Shown here: in pieces, positions 19,312 to 30,600 of the stretch
Layout: each line of letters begins with the position of its first letter
How positions within the stretch are numbered: position 1 is the stretch's first letter
Source of the DNA: a virus
DNA: 62,443 bases
Reading direction: 5' to 3' (one strand)
IMG/VR virus record: IMGVR_UViG_3300042890_000585
Location: 1 to 62,443 of that record
Translations under genes and position numbers: made by a program
The notes under the pieces: model-generated
Database searches by the model: none
Told to the model about the DNA's origin: nothing
What the model saw: only the letters and a program-made list of their open reading frames with translations

Positions 19312-20127
19312 ATGGGCGGATCTACATACACACCAGACATCCAGAAACCTACACCTGAAGCTAATATGCTCTTAGCTTCTGAAGCAAATGCAGGAATGTA
19401 TGGTGGATTAAAGTCACAAGCTAAATTCTTGGAAATGGCTACGCAAGTTAAGCCAATGGAACAAACTTTTGATGGATCTCAGCTTTCTAAACAAGCATTT
19501 GAAATGGGTATTGAAAATGCTAATAGAGCAAGGAAGTTTGAAGAATCTGTTGATCCTGCAAGCGCAAGGATGAGATCTAGTGCTGGTGAGACAATTGAAA
19601 AACTCACATCTCCAGAAAGCTGGCAACAAAAAATGACCGATTGGGCTAAAACTAAAGGTTTGGCTCAAATGATGCAGTCTGGAATCGATCCATCTTCTAG
19701 CATGGGTCGAGCAGCAATGTACGATCAATCAACTGAAAAAGGGAGACAGATTGCGCTTGAGGATTTTGCGTTGAGACAAAAATATCTTGATGCTAATCAA
19801 ATGCAGGGTGGAATTGACCCATCTGCACTGATTTCGGGTCAAGAAGCAGCAAAGGCACAAAATCGACAAGGACTTCAAGACTGGCAACGTGGCGTGCTAT
19901 CTGGCGCGCAGGGTCTAGGTCAGACTGCACAGGATGCAATTAATCGTTCTATTGGTAACATTCAAAATGCACATACAGCAAATATCGCTGACACGCAGAA
20001 TTACAATAACATGATTAACCAAGCTAGAGCGCAAAACGCTCAAAGTAAAAACGAAATGACAAAAGCATGGATTGGAGCAGGAGCGCAACTTGGCGGTGCT
20101 GCTCTTGGAGCAGGAGTTATGGTTTAA
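19312..20127 (+). CDS. Putative internal/ejection protein (MGG family), 271 aa
   Basis: Helical, Gln/Ala-rich protein starting MGGSTYTP; its MGG start is shared by three further proteins of this cluster. It ends in a short hydrophobic Gly/Ala segment (AWIGAGAQLGGAALGAGVMV), which could insert in a membrane. Alpha-helical proteins with a small hydrophobic end, located after tail nozzle genes, are typical of podoviral ejection (pilot) proteins; this is inference. The stop overlaps the next ATG. Confidence 0.55.
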   Translation: MGGSTYTPDIQKPTPEANMLLASEANAGMYGGLKSQAKFLEMATQVKPMEQTFDGSQLSKQAFEMGIENANRARKFEESVDPASARMRSSAGETIEKLTSPESWQQKMTDWAKTKGLAQMMQSGIDPSSSMGRAAMYDQSTEKGRQIALEDFALRQKYLDANQMQGGIDPSALISGQEAAKAQNRQGLQDWQRGVLSGAQGLGQTAQDAINRSIGNIQNAHTANIADTQNYNNMINQARAQNAQSKNEMTKAWIGAGAQLGGAALGAGVMV

Positions 20128-20969
20128 TGAAAAATATAATAAATAAAACAATAGATAAAGCTATTCGCTGGAACAAGCAATGGCCCAATGCGGTCATCTT
20201 TTGGTCTGGTGGAAAGGATTCAACTACCCTTCTGCACTTTCTGAAATTCAAGTGTGGGATTGATTTGCCAGTAGTACAATTTCGGCAACCTAAATTCCGT
20301 GAAAGATATGCATATTCTGACAAATTGATCAAGGATTGGCAATTGACAATGTACGAATATCCAGCCTTCAAGCACACTCTTGCAGATGGGCCTGATGTCC
20401 ATACTGGAGATGTTCGCTTTGATTTGCTTCACTATTTCCAGTGGGGGCAAAATTCCATTGTTTTGTCTTTGGGAACTGAGCGTCCTAAAGCAAACGAACC
20501 CTTTATGTGTGGTGTGGATGACTTTTTGATGCGTCCAACTGGAACATTTAATTTTCCGTGGTCAGGAGTATATATTGGAACTAAATTTACGGATACGGAT
20601 TTGATCAAAGGTCACATTCCGCTATCGCAAGATATCAGGCACGTCGATGGAAATCCTACCTCACTTTACCTTCTTAAAGATTGGACTGACGAGGATATTT
20701 ACGAGTACCTAGAGACAAACAACGTAAAACCAGATCCAACTCGATATGTAAAAGGCAAACATGGATGGATGAACAATCCCGATAAGTCACTTAATGCTGA
20801 CTTCTATCCTGTCTGTTTGAACTGCGTTGATCGTCACCAAGGCCCACACGTCGATTGTCCAAAGTTAAAAGCAAGGATAACTAACATTTCACATCTTGCA
20901 CCTTACGAGGACATCGTGATACCAGATTTGGGATTTAAACCAGTAAATTGGAACAACAAAATAGAATAA
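20127..20969 (+). CDS. PAPS-reductase-family (adenine nucleotide alpha-hydrolase) protein
   Basis: 280 aa, start at TAATG shared with the preceding stop (longer frame from 20067 is rejected because it overlaps). The PP-loop SGGKDST is at residues 27-33, characteristic of ATP pyrophosphatases such as CysH, CysD and DndC. HIPLSQDIRHVDG and LLKDWTDEDIYEYL match the family, and a Cys cluster near the end (CLNC, then DCP) may bind iron-sulphur or zinc. It could activate sulphate or modify nucleic acid; which one is not visible. Its placement between putative virion proteins is unexpected and suggests an acquired accessory gene. Confidence 0.85.
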   Translation: MKNIINKTIDKAIRWNKQWPNAVIFWSGGKDSTTLLHFLKFKCGIDLPVVQFRQPKFRERYAYSDKLIKDWQLTMYEYPAFKHTLADGPDVHTGDVRFDLLHYFQWGQNSIVLSLGTERPKANEPFMCGVDDFLMRPTGTFNFPWSGVYIGTKFTDTDLIKGHIPLSQDIRHVDGNPTSLYLLKDWTDEDIYEYLETNNVKPDPTRYVKGKHGWMNNPDKSLNADFYPVCLNCVDRHQGPHVDCPKLKARITNISHLAPYEDIVIPDLGFKPVNWNNKIE

Positions 20970-20973
20970 AATT

Positions 20974-21519
20974 ATGGGTGGATCAAACGGACAAAAAATG
21001 CCTGAACTGTGGACAGGTGCAGCAAATGCAGGGGAATCAATAAACTTCCCTATTCCAAATAGCCAGTTCGGTGGAATTGTTGGCAGTGCATCTAACGCAA
21101 TCGGACGGACTGGTGATACAATGCAAAATTTCTTTGCTGGAGAACTTGGAACAGGAGCGCAACCTCGACCTGACTATAAGCCAGATATGACTTCTGCTGA
21201 ACAGAAACAACAACAACAGCAACAGCAACAGCAGCAATTAAAAGATTTACTAAGCAATGCAGGAAAAACATCTCAAACCACTTCGTCTCCTTATGATCGT
21301 GCAGCAAAATCACAATCTGATTCTGCGTCAGCATGGACTGCAATGCAGCGTTCTTCTGGAGATGGAACTGGTAGTTTAGGGGGCTTTTCTCCCATGGGAG
21401 GTTATAGTATTCCTCCATCTGGTGCTGAAAAAGTAGCCCAAGGATGGGAAGATGCAGCAAAAACTATTTTAACACCAACAATGGGTATTATTAGTAAACT
21501 TGCAAACAAAACAGGTTAA
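20974..21519 (+). CDS. Putative ejection protein (MGG family) with poly-Gln tract
   Basis: 181 aa starting MGGSNGQK. Contains a run of ten glutamines interrupted only by flanking Lys/Gln (about residues 76-88), encoded by CAA/CAG repeats at 21206-21237, so length variation between strains is likely. Otherwise Gly/Ser/Ala-rich and low complexity. The stop overlaps the next ATG. Role inferred from company: MGG-start proteins in the same cluster. Confidence 0.5.
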   Translation: MGGSNGQKMPELWTGAANAGESINFPIPNSQFGGIVGSASNAIGRTGDTMQNFFAGELGTGAQPRPDYKPDMTSAEQKQQQQQQQQQQLKDLLSNAGKTSQTTSSPYDRAAKSQSDSASAWTAMQRSSGDGTGSLGGFSPMGGYSIPPSGAEKVAQGWEDAAKTILTPTMGIISKLANKTG

Positions 21520-21803
21520 TGGACGATGAATACGATTGCGAAAAATGCGGTGCTTGCTGTTGTTTTAAATGGTCTTGGCCTGTGCTGCGAAGAGATAGAT
21601 CTGACGCAAGTGGTATCCCGCAAGAAATGCAAAGGGAAGACTATCCGTTGATGAAAACAACTGATTCCAGATGTATTGCATTGGATGGAAAAGTCGGAGA
21701 AAAGGTATGTTGTAAAATATACGCAGACAGACCAAAATCTTGCAGACAATTCAAAGCAGGATCTGATTTGTGCAAAGAAGCTAGAAGGAAATTCAACAAT
21801 TAA
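21519..21803 (+). CDS. YkgJ-type cysteine cluster protein
   Basis: 94 aa. Cysteine pattern CEKCGACCC near the N-terminus and CCKIYADRPKSCRQF then C near the end, matching the CxxCGxCC...C...YxxRPxxCRxF signature of the YkgJ/UPF0153 family, presumed to hold zinc or iron. The family's biochemical role is not settled. It is a second non-structural gene between MGG proteins, translationally coupled (ATG at 21519 shares a base with the previous stop). Confidence 0.8.
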   Translation: MDDEYDCEKCGACCCFKWSWPVLRRDRSDASGIPQEMQREDYPLMKTTDSRCIALDGKVGEKVCCKIYADRPKSCRQFKAGSDLCKEARRKFNN

Positions 21804-21820
21804 AATTAAGGAATAATATT
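21795..21820 (+). repeat. 26-nt translation-start leader, copy 1
   Basis: Bases 21795-21820 match 22363-22388 at 25 of 26 positions and include an AAGGA ribosome-binding core nine or so bases before ATG. Both copies precede MGG-type genes, indicating local duplication of a leader plus N-terminus. Confidence 0.7.
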
Positions 21821-22315
21821 ATGGGTGGAAAATCAATAATTCCGGGTCAAAACATAATTGATCCGCTTGGAGCAATGTTTGTTAGGTCTGTTACTGGGTC
21901 AATTAAAGGAGATCCTAAAAAAAACAAACCTAAGATCAAGATGCCCAGTGAGGCTGATCGAGCTAAGACTGAATTGTATAAAATGATGCAAGATAGACAG
22001 ATGAGAATTTCCAGAGAATTGGAAAACCCATCAGCTTTTTTAAATCAAAATAATGTTCAACAACCAGTTGCTCTACCTGAACAACCAGTGGCTCAACCTG
22101 TTCCTCAACCAGTAAGTCAAGTTGATCAAAAAGCAACTAATGCAATTCTTAACCCAACACCCACAGTAACTCCAGCTACAGTGTCATCTGTTGCTGCTCC
22201 ATCAGTGTTTTCTCCAGTTGCACCTCTTGCAAATCAGGCTACTGGAATGGGTCAACAAAAAACCAATCAGTTTTCCATGCCATCCGCAAGTGGATTAAAG
22301 TTTGGTGGAACATAA
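21821..22315 (+). CDS. MGG-family virion protein with PSASGLxFGG tail
   Basis: 164 aa starting MGGKSIIPG. A Lys-rich stretch follows, then a Pro/Gln/Val-rich flexible region. The C-terminus NQFSMPSASGLKFGG is nearly the same as that of the next gene (NQFATPSASGLTFGG). Shared start, shared end and different middle suggest a small paralogous set whose ends carry out docking or processing. Putative ejection or internal head proteins (inference). Confidence 0.5.
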   Translation: MGGKSIIPGQNIIDPLGAMFVRSVTGSIKGDPKKNKPKIKMPSEADRAKTELYKMMQDRQMRISRELENPSAFLNQNNVQQPVALPEQPVAQPVPQPVSQVDQKATNAILNPTPTVTPATVSSVAAPSVFSPVAPLANQATGMGQQKTNQFSMPSASGLKFGGT

Positions 22316-22318
22316 GAA

Positions 22319-22347
22319 TTGACAATTTGAAGTATTGATCGTATTTC
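22319..22347 (+). promoter_or_regulatory. Candidate promoter upstream of MGG gene
   Basis: TTGACA at 22319-22324, 17-bp spacer, TATTTC at 22342-22347. It sits in a 73-bp gap, one of the few in this tightly packed region, followed by the repeated leader and ATG at 22389. Confidence 0.35.
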
Positions 22348-22362
22348 ATTAACAAACAATTT

Positions 22363-22388
22363 AACAATTAAAATTAAGGAGTAATATT
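22363..22388 (+). repeat. 26-nt translation-start leader, copy 2
   Basis: Copy of 21795-21820 with one substitution (GGAGT instead of GGAAT), improving the ribosome-binding core to AAGGAG. It immediately precedes ATG 22389. Confidence 0.7.
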
Positions 22389-22916
22389 ATGGGAGGAGGA
22401 AGACAAGCACCAGCACCAGCACCACTACAGCAAGGCAATAACAGTGATCTTTTAATGATGCAAATGCAAATGCAACAAGATCAGGCTGAAATTGGACGGA
22501 GACAAGCTGAAGCGGCTCAACAAGCAGCGTTGCTAGATGCACAAAAGCAACAGAATGCTACAATGGCCCGTGAAGGAATGCAAAAAGCCCAGCAAAGTTT
22601 AAGTGGAATTAATGCTGTTAAATCGGCTGAAGAAGCCGCATCCAAACAACGTAATTTGACTGCACAACAGAATGCTGGCACTTCAGTCATTGGATCTGCT
22701 TACGATGTGAATGCCGCTCGTCAGGGTGCGATGTCTAACCTCGGTGCTGCTTCAGGTGTCCTCCCATCCGCCTCTGGCAACATTACTAGTCCAGCTATGG
22801 TCAACCCTGCACTGACAACCGCTGGTGCTACAAACCAAGGTGTTGGTGGCACTAATCAGCGTGTCAATCAATTTGCAACTCCTTCCGCATCTGGACTAAC
22901 ATTTGGCGGGGCTTAA
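22389..22916 (+). CDS. MGG-family virion protein with PSASGLxFGG tail, 175 aa
   Basis: Starts MGGGRQAPAPAP, then a Gln/Met/Ala-rich probable helix (about residues 20-70; MQMQQDQAEIGRRQAEAAQQ) and a Gly/Ala/Ser-rich region. It ends NQFATPSASGLTFGG, matching the previous protein. Composition suits a helical internal virion protein ejected with DNA. No enzyme motif. Confidence 0.5.
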   Translation: MGGGRQAPAPAPLQQGNNSDLLMMQMQMQQDQAEIGRRQAEAAQQAALLDAQKQQNATMAREGMQKAQQSLSGINAVKSAEEAASKQRNLTAQQNAGTSVIGSAYDVNAARQGAMSNLGAASGVLPSASGNITSPAMVNPALTTAGATNQGVGGTNQRVNQFATPSASGLTFGGA

Positions 22917-22919
22917 CTT

Positions 22920-24668
22920 ATGGCACTCCCCACTGGTGGCTACACTTTCACTCCACAGACAGCAAATCTTGGAGCGAGTCCTCTTTCTGCACTGAAACCC
23001 TTGGACGTTGGAGTAAGCGTGAGCTTTACTCCAATGCCTAAATACGAGGTTCCTTCTGCAAGACCTGAGTTAGTCAGCGTGGGCATGGCGCAAGGTCTAC
23101 AGGGGTTTTCTGAGCCAATTATCAGTGCTTATAAAGCAATGGATGATGAGAAAAAAACAGCAGAATTACTCAAGGGAAAATATGCTCAGGAAGAAAAGAT
23201 TGCTGGAATTCGTGCGGCAAAGACTGCAAGAGAGTTACAGATGGAAGAGTTAAGATATCAAGATCTTGAAAAAAGAGTAAATGAAAGAGGTGGTAATAAA
23301 GGTGAGGAAACTATTAACTATGGTAGTTTTGAAGATGAAACTCCTATAGGTGATTCATTGCCAGCCAATCCAGAAGCAGACGTTTCAAGTACACCTAGTT
23401 TGTTTGACAATTTAGAAAACTCTGATTTTCTAGGTCAAATTAACCCAACTCCCGAACGAGTTGCAGCATTATTCAATATTCCTTTGGCTGAATTGACAGC
23501 AAGTGCTGGAACTGCTGGAGCGCAACAGCAACAAGCATTGGAATCAATGAGTGCTGGAACTCTGATTCCATCAGGACAAGCAATGTCCACTGATACTCCA
23601 CCTCAACCTCAACCTCAAGCACCAGCACCAGAGGAACCTAGATTTGGGTTAATGTCAAAATTCCGTGGTCTTTATACTCCTGAAGAAGCTAAAAAGATGA
23701 GGGCTGAGTTCTCTGGAAAAATGACTGAATTTTCTGGAGAGGAAAAAATGGAACCAGTTCCATCTGGAGTAGGATACCAATTTGATAAGCCAATGCGAGA
23801 TGTGGCCCCTGTTCGTGTTGAGAAAGCTATTCCAGTAGGACAGGCATCTCAAGCTACAGCAAAACCAACAAGAAAAGATTTAAGTAGATATATTCAAAAT
23901 TGGGCAGATCCAAGCGTAGCGGCATCTGCCGTTGATAAGATTGCTGAAATAATGGGCAGTGAGTATGCTTATCCAGAAATTATAGATATTAAAGATGAAA
24001 ATGGAAATATTATTGGATATAGACCAGAGATTCCAAAACGATTGAGTGGAAAAGAATTGGCTGAGTTGAAAAAATCCACAACACCTGAAGGAAAAACTCT
24101 TCTTGAATCTCAAATTAATAAAATAATTGCACTTAATGGTGCAACAGAAGATTTGAATTCTATTGAAAAAAGATTGAATAATATACCTTCAGAGTGGAGA
24201 GGCCCAGTTGCTGGATTCTTTGCTAAACAAAATCCATATAATGCAGAGATACAAGCTTTGACATCTCAAATTATTCAAATGATCCCCGGTCTAGCTAGGG
24301 GTGTATTTGGTGAGGTTGGTGTATTGACTGAAAAGGATGTTGAAAGATATACTAAAACAATTCCAAGTATTGAAAAAGACCCTAAAGTTGCTGAACAAAT
24401 TCTTAATGAATTAAGACAAAAATTGGGAAGAAGCACAAAAAGCACTGTTGGTGCATATGAAAAAGCTGGATTTGATGTTAAAGGATTTAAAGAAGGATAT
24501 TTTGATCAGGAAAAACCTTCAGATAAAGAAAGTGATAGTAATAAAGCAAAGGCTTTAGCTAGTCAATTAGCAGGTCTTCCAAAGGGTAGTCCAGAAGAAG
24601 CTAATGTAAGACAAGCTTTAATGCAATTACGGAAAAAAATAGTAGAATCTAACAACGCAGGGAAATAA
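22920..24668 (+). CDS. Putative internal virion / ejection protein, 582 aa
   Basis: Starts MALPTGGYTFTP, three bases after the preceding stop. Residues about 65-125 form a charged helix (DDEKKTAELLKGKYAQEEK), then a Pro/Gln-rich linker near 210-240, and a mostly helical C-terminal half (for example IIQMIPGLARGVFGEVGVLTE). No catalytic signature. Position between MGG proteins and the giant polyvalent protein suggests it is packaged in the head and ejected (inference). Confidence 0.5.
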   Translation: MALPTGGYTFTPQTANLGASPLSALKPLDVGVSVSFTPMPKYEVPSARPELVSVGMAQGLQGFSEPIISAYKAMDDEKKTAELLKGKYAQEEKIAGIRAAKTARELQMEELRYQDLEKRVNERGGNKGEETINYGSFEDETPIGDSLPANPEADVSSTPSLFDNLENSDFLGQINPTPERVAALFNIPLAELTASAGTAGAQQQQALESMSAGTLIPSGQAMSTDTPPQPQPQAPAPEEPRFGLMSKFRGLYTPEEAKKMRAEFSGKMTEFSGEEKMEPVPSGVGYQFDKPMRDVAPVRVEKAIPVGQASQATAKPTRKDLSRYIQNWADPSVAASAVDKIAEIMGSEYAYPEIIDIKDENGNIIGYRPEIPKRLSGKELAELKKSTTPEGKTLLESQINKIIALNGATEDLNSIEKRLNNIPSEWRGPVAGFFAKQNPYNAEIQALTSQIIQMIPGLARGVFGEVGVLTEKDVERYTKTIPSIEKDPKVAEQILNELRQKLGRSTKSTVGAYEKAGFDVKGFKEGYFDQEKPSDKESDSNKAKALASQLAGLPKGSPEEANVRQALMQLRKKIVESNNAGK

Positions 24669-24674
24669 ATACTA

Positions 24675-27600
24675 ATGAGTGATTACAATGAATTGTTAAA
24701 AACAATTGATGATGCTCTAGCGCAAACAGACGAGGCGCAAGAAGCAAAGAATCCAACTCAAGCGATACTAGATGAAATTGATGCTGCTTTAGGAGAAAAG
24801 CCAGAGGCCGCACCAGTTCCATCCGTTACCCCTGCACCAGTTCCATCTGTTACTCCAATCCCTGTTGAATCCGCTGTTCCCGCTCCAGTTCCGTCTGTAA
24901 CACCTCAACCAGAAGTTGCGGTTACTCCAGCACCAGTTGCAGCTCCTCAACCTTCCCTTACACCATCTCCTGTAAGTCAACCAGTGGCAGAGTTGCCAAA
25001 ATCAACCCCCTCACGACTTCCAGAACCAACGCCACCTAAAGAATCTGAAGTTGATTACTCGCTTCCTAGCAATCAATTTTTGGCAATGGTAAAAGATGTT
25101 CCAGATGAAAAATGGGGCAAGGATGAAGTTGATTTCTTAAATACTTTAAGTGGAAAAGATTTAAGTGAAATTAAAAAACAGCGTCCAGATGTTATTTTTG
25201 ATGACATTCTAAATCAAAAAATATTTGATTATCAAAGAGAAACAACTCCATATAAGATTCCAGAAACTAAAGAAGATTTTTATAATCTAACAAAAGCATC
25301 AGCTACTTTTCTTGGTAAAGATCTTGGGGTAATGGCAAGTGAACTTGTTGGTGACGTTTTAGTTGGTGGAGCAAAAGCAGTAAAACAAGGTGTTCCATTT
25401 TTGCTTGGTCAAACATCTGATTACGCAAAAGGGTTAGAAGCTGAACAATTGCTATCTCCAGAAAAACAGCAAGAAGCTCAAGCGTGGAGAAAACGCGCAT
25501 GGGAAATTTCTAACACCCCACTAAAGGGAGGTGAGCAACCTAACCCAGATTCATACACAGACGCTAAATACCTTGAGAAGATAAAAGAGGGTCTTACTAA
25601 AGAGCAAATACAGGCACTCGATCAAAAGTATGAGCAGAAGAGAATGGAAGCTAAACAAGTTCCATTTGAAACACTAGCACCACTTGCTGACTTACCACCC
25701 AGCCTTGCATTCTTAGGAACAAAATTAGCTACTGGTGGATTTCAAACTTGGGACTCAATAAGTGAGCAAGTTGGATTGCTTACTAAAGAGCAAGCATATG
25801 AAAGGTGGAAAACAAGGGAACTTCTCGATTCAGTAAAAGCCAAAATGACATATGAAGAACCCCGTGCATGGGCTAGGGCAATGGACGTTTATAAGCCTAT
25901 CTATGCTCCAACATTTTCTTATTTTGCTAGTTTATCAACTCCTTCCGTGGAGGAAATGATGATAATGGATCCTAAGTTGACTAAGGAGGAAGCTGAGTCA
26001 AAACGAAAGGCTACTATTGAGGCCAATGTTCTTGATTCAATCGAAGAGACTAAGAAATCAATCCCTGAAACGGATCCAGAATTGCAAGCATTCGGTGACG
26101 TAGCTATCCCCGGTGGGTTTGGCCTTGATACATTTGGTTATGCCTTAAATGTTGTTAATGCAGCAAAAAAACTAACTCCAATAGCTAGACTTAAACTCAA
26201 AAAATTACGTTATACAGACGATGAGATCAATGCTCTTGAATCTAAAGCTCAAAGGGTTTTAAAAGAAAAACAACTCAAGGAACTAGAATCTAAAAAAACA
26301 GCAGGTCTAGTTGAACGTGCGGCTGGAGCAACAGCAAAAGGAATTGAAGCAACTGGTGAATATCTTGAAAGAAGTCCAAAATTCCAAGCAATCGCAAGAT
26401 ATACTCCGTATGTAGCTGGAGCAGCATTAGGTTATGAAATTAATCCAGAGAACCCATTGCAATCACTTGTTGTTGGTGGTGTTACTACAAAGCTAGGATT
26501 AAAAGCAGCTAAATTTGGTGCTAAAACATTGTTAGAAGCTCCAAAAGTTATAAAAGAAATTAGTGCTGCAAGACGCATTTCTGCTGGTGGTGAGATGGGG
26601 CCATTAGCAACTCTTGAAAGCATAGCAAAACAGCAGGATGAAGTTAAGAATCTTACTGCAAAACTAAAAACGCTTTCAGAAGGTACGGAAGAATACATCG
26701 ACACCAAAAAGTTGCTCGATGATGCAAAAGATAAGGCTAAGGGAATCAAAGAAGCTGGAGGAGAGGTTGTCGATTACGAAGGTATTGGCAAGGTAAGCGA
26801 TACAACTAAAAAAATCTTGAGGTTTGCCAGTGATGATATGATTTCCAACATCGGTGAGTATGCCAAAATGGGCATTGAACCAACGATTCTTGGACTTTCA
26901 ATGGGAATGATCGACTCCTCAGACGAGGAAGAGTTAAAGGGCATGATTGGATCAGGTCTTGTGTTTAGTCTTGGTGGACGTGCAATGCAGCAAGGGTTCC
27001 ATAAATTTCTTGGAGAAGATCCAGTCATTGCTGCTAGAAAGTCTAGACAGACCAGTATGGATGCATTGAAAGCGTATCGTGATTCTAGTCCAGAAACACA
27101 GGGTGAAATCGATAGATTAACTGACTGGACTAATGTCTTGCAACGTCAAGAGAACAAGATTGGTCAAGCGCAGAGTGATTTACAGGGTCTTCAAGCGGAA
27201 GGTGCAAGTCCAGATAAAATCAAGAAAGCGGAAAAGGTTTTGTCCGCTGAACAAAAGTCATTGTCTTTGTTGAAAACAGCAAATGTCCAGACAAGGAATG
27301 AATTTGGGAAGAACTTCCTACAGCAATTGGCTAGAAACAATATGCTGATTAATGGAAGTCTGAAGGCTGGACAGAACAATGTTGGATTCCACATCCTGTC
27401 TACACAGCAAATCTTTGATCATTTTAGGAAGAAGCCTGAGTACAGGGATGTTTCTGACGAGGATTTGATGATGAGTGCAACTCAGCAAGGTTTCTACTCT
27501 GGAACGGGGGGTAATGAGTATCGACCCGGAATGCAGGTTTCTGATGCAGCAAAGGGTCTAGTTTTCGATACCTCTAAACCATCCATTGTAGTAAATTCTG

Positions 27601-30600
27601 ATGCTCTACAGAATCGCATGATGATCTTTGGAGAGACTCCAACAGAAGCACTCAATCACGAAACAGGTCACCACTTCGCTCGTATTCCAGAGATTCAGAA
27701 TGCAATGGGTGACGCTCGAAAGGTTCTTTTTACAAACGAAATCAAAGATGCTTCGGGTGCTGTAAAAGAGATATCAAATGGCTTGTATTCTGAAAAGCAA
27801 CTCAATGAGATGTTCGTTAAGGACTATCTTAAAAACAGACCAAAGGATCAGGTTGCAGAGATTGCTCAAAGCCTTGGGGTTTGGGACTACAACACAAACT
27901 CATTAAATGCCAAGGACGTTGGATCGTATATGCAAGAAGAGATTCTTGCTGAGTTATTTTCTAATACACTATCGAGAAACCTTGGAAAGAACCTAGATTC
28001 TAAGCAACTTCATTTGCTCGATGTCGCTCGATTGAAGATGAAAAACAATCTGTTGAAGAATGCCGTGACCAAGGTTCTTGGTCTTGGTGCATCCTCAGAT
28101 GTTGTTTCAGAGTTGACCAATGCAAAGTTACCACCAGAGGCACAATCTGCTGCTAGGAATGCAGTGCGATTAATCCAAAGCATGAATGGTGACTTTTCTA
28201 CGATGGCATCGATGCCGCAAGCAGCACCAATCTCAAGGGCAGAAATCAAGAAAAGCAAGATAGCAGCAGAACGCTACGGAATGGATTCTGGTCTGTTTGC
28301 AACAAAGGTTGTTGCACAGGTATTCGATGCTGATGGCAATCCAGTAGGTGCGGCAGTTGACGTTAATGATCCATCTGTCTATGAAGGATCGTGGAGGATT
28401 AGCAAAGATGGTGAGGAAAGGTTGAGTGGATATGGTCAAATTCCAGTTCAATTGCGTCAGTTGCAAGTTCCAGAGGGTGGAACATTGTCAATTGCCAAGC
28501 AAGTTGCCACGGAGGTTGATGGTGTAACCCCAAGGTTACTAAATCCTAAAGACCTTAAAAAACTCCAACAAGATAGGGCATCGTTGTTCAAACAGGCAAT
28601 TGATACTCCCGATTACGGAACACCGGGTCGATTTGAAGCGGTTTCTGAAGGTTCTCAAACATATCGAGGATCATTCACTCCAATGCAGATTAAGGCTATT
28701 CAAGACTTGCCTGAAGGCATTGTTCCTCTAAAGATCAAAAAATACCTATTGGATCTCAACGAAGCTATTGTTAAGAAGGATGGAACACGATTCTATGTCG
28801 ATTATGCCGCAGTAATGGACGATAAAGGCAACTACAAGGCATTCTCTCCTAAAATCTATGATGTAGTGCCAATCGGGCTTCACTTGTCAAAGGATGGCAA
28901 CTTCTTGGTGACAACAATTTCCGCTGGTAGAATGATGGAGAAATTAAACCTGTGGAGTGATCGTATGCCAAACAGGTTGAATCCTTGGGGTGGCAGCAAG
29001 GAAGCGTTTTGGGCTGATTTTTCTAAAAAGTATTTAGACAACTGGACAAAGGGAATTGAAGGAAGTGGTTATGACAAGCAAGGGCAACCTATAGGAACAA
29101 ATCAATTAGATGCAGATGTTCAAGCAGCAGAAGTTAAGAAGTCTATTCTTAATGACTTTTTGAATTTGTTTACCAATGAAACCCAAGCATTAAATTTGGA
29201 TAGGACAACTATTCCGAAAAGAAAAGGTGATCCTAAAAACAAGAGTCTTGATCGAACAATTATGTCCATGCGGATTGATCACATGGCAGAATTGTTAGAT
29301 GCAGACCATCTTCCTAAACTTCCAATTGATTACGAGAAAGCAAAACTCAACTTCATGCCAGCGGAAACGGAAAGGGCAAAATTCTTATCTGCCGAGTTGG
29401 AAAAGATGTACGAAGAGGGTGGAACTGACAAGCGCATTGCCAACTATGAAAGCGAACTGGAAGGCATCTACCAAAAACTAGAATCTGATCAAGAGTCTGC
29501 TTCCACCGAGGGGGAGGAAAACATAACGGAAAGCGAAATGAACCCGCAGGACGTGGTTTTTGACGCAATTAACAACTACAAAACAGGGAAGGTTGACAAC
29601 CAAGAGCAAACTCTGGCAGAGCATATTCGCAACGTGTTCGATAGCGAGGGTAAATTCAACATTTCACCATCCGTGACGGATGCTGAAATTGAAAGTGCGG
29701 CAAACGATATTTACAACCAAAAAGCAACACAACGTCAAAAAATATCTGGCTTGCAGTTCATGCCAGCAGAGCAACCTACCAAATACGAGCCGATCTCTGC
29801 GCGTATTCGCCCACTAGAGGGCATATCCGCACCAGCCAAGGTGGTTGGAGCGAAGGGACTCTCGCTGGGTGAAATTGAGCCACCTGTGAGGGGCAACGCT
29901 ATGCTGCCTGATATGGAGTTGAAACCTGATAGCTCAGAAAAAGGCATACAATCTTCTGACATAACCACCAGCGCAAAACCTGCTCCAGACGCAGTTATAA
30001 AGCCATTCTCAAATGCATTGGTATCCTCCGTAGGGTTGATCAACTTCCTTCCAGCATTCCACGGAACTCCATTTGACGTAGACAAGTTCAAATTAGCAAA
30101 CATTGGCACTGGTGAAGGAGCGCAGGCTTATGGATGGGGTTTGTATTTTGCTCAAGCTAGAAAAGTTGCTCAAGATTACAAGGATAAGCTAACCGATTGG
30201 AATTCCCCCGGAACATACGAATGGAAAGGTATGTCACTACGAAGCGACGATTACAAAAACCCAATCCGTCATGCGATTTCATTAGTTTATCATCAAGGAA
30301 TAAATCAAGCAAAACAGATTGGTAAAACTTTACAAAAAGACTCTGAAAAAGGTGAACCATACACTGTAGAACAAGGTGGATTGGAATACTCCAAAAAGTT
30401 TAATGATGCGTTGAGCCAAGTTAAATCAAAGAAAGAAATTAAATTTGAACAAGGCAATCTCTACAAAGTTGATCTCGACGTAAAAGACGAAGACTTGCTT
30501 GATTGGGATAAGCCTTTGAGTGAACAGAGTGACAAAATCCGTGAAAATGTTTTAAACGAATCTAAACTGCTTGGCGATTTAAACCGAGAATGGAATGGAA

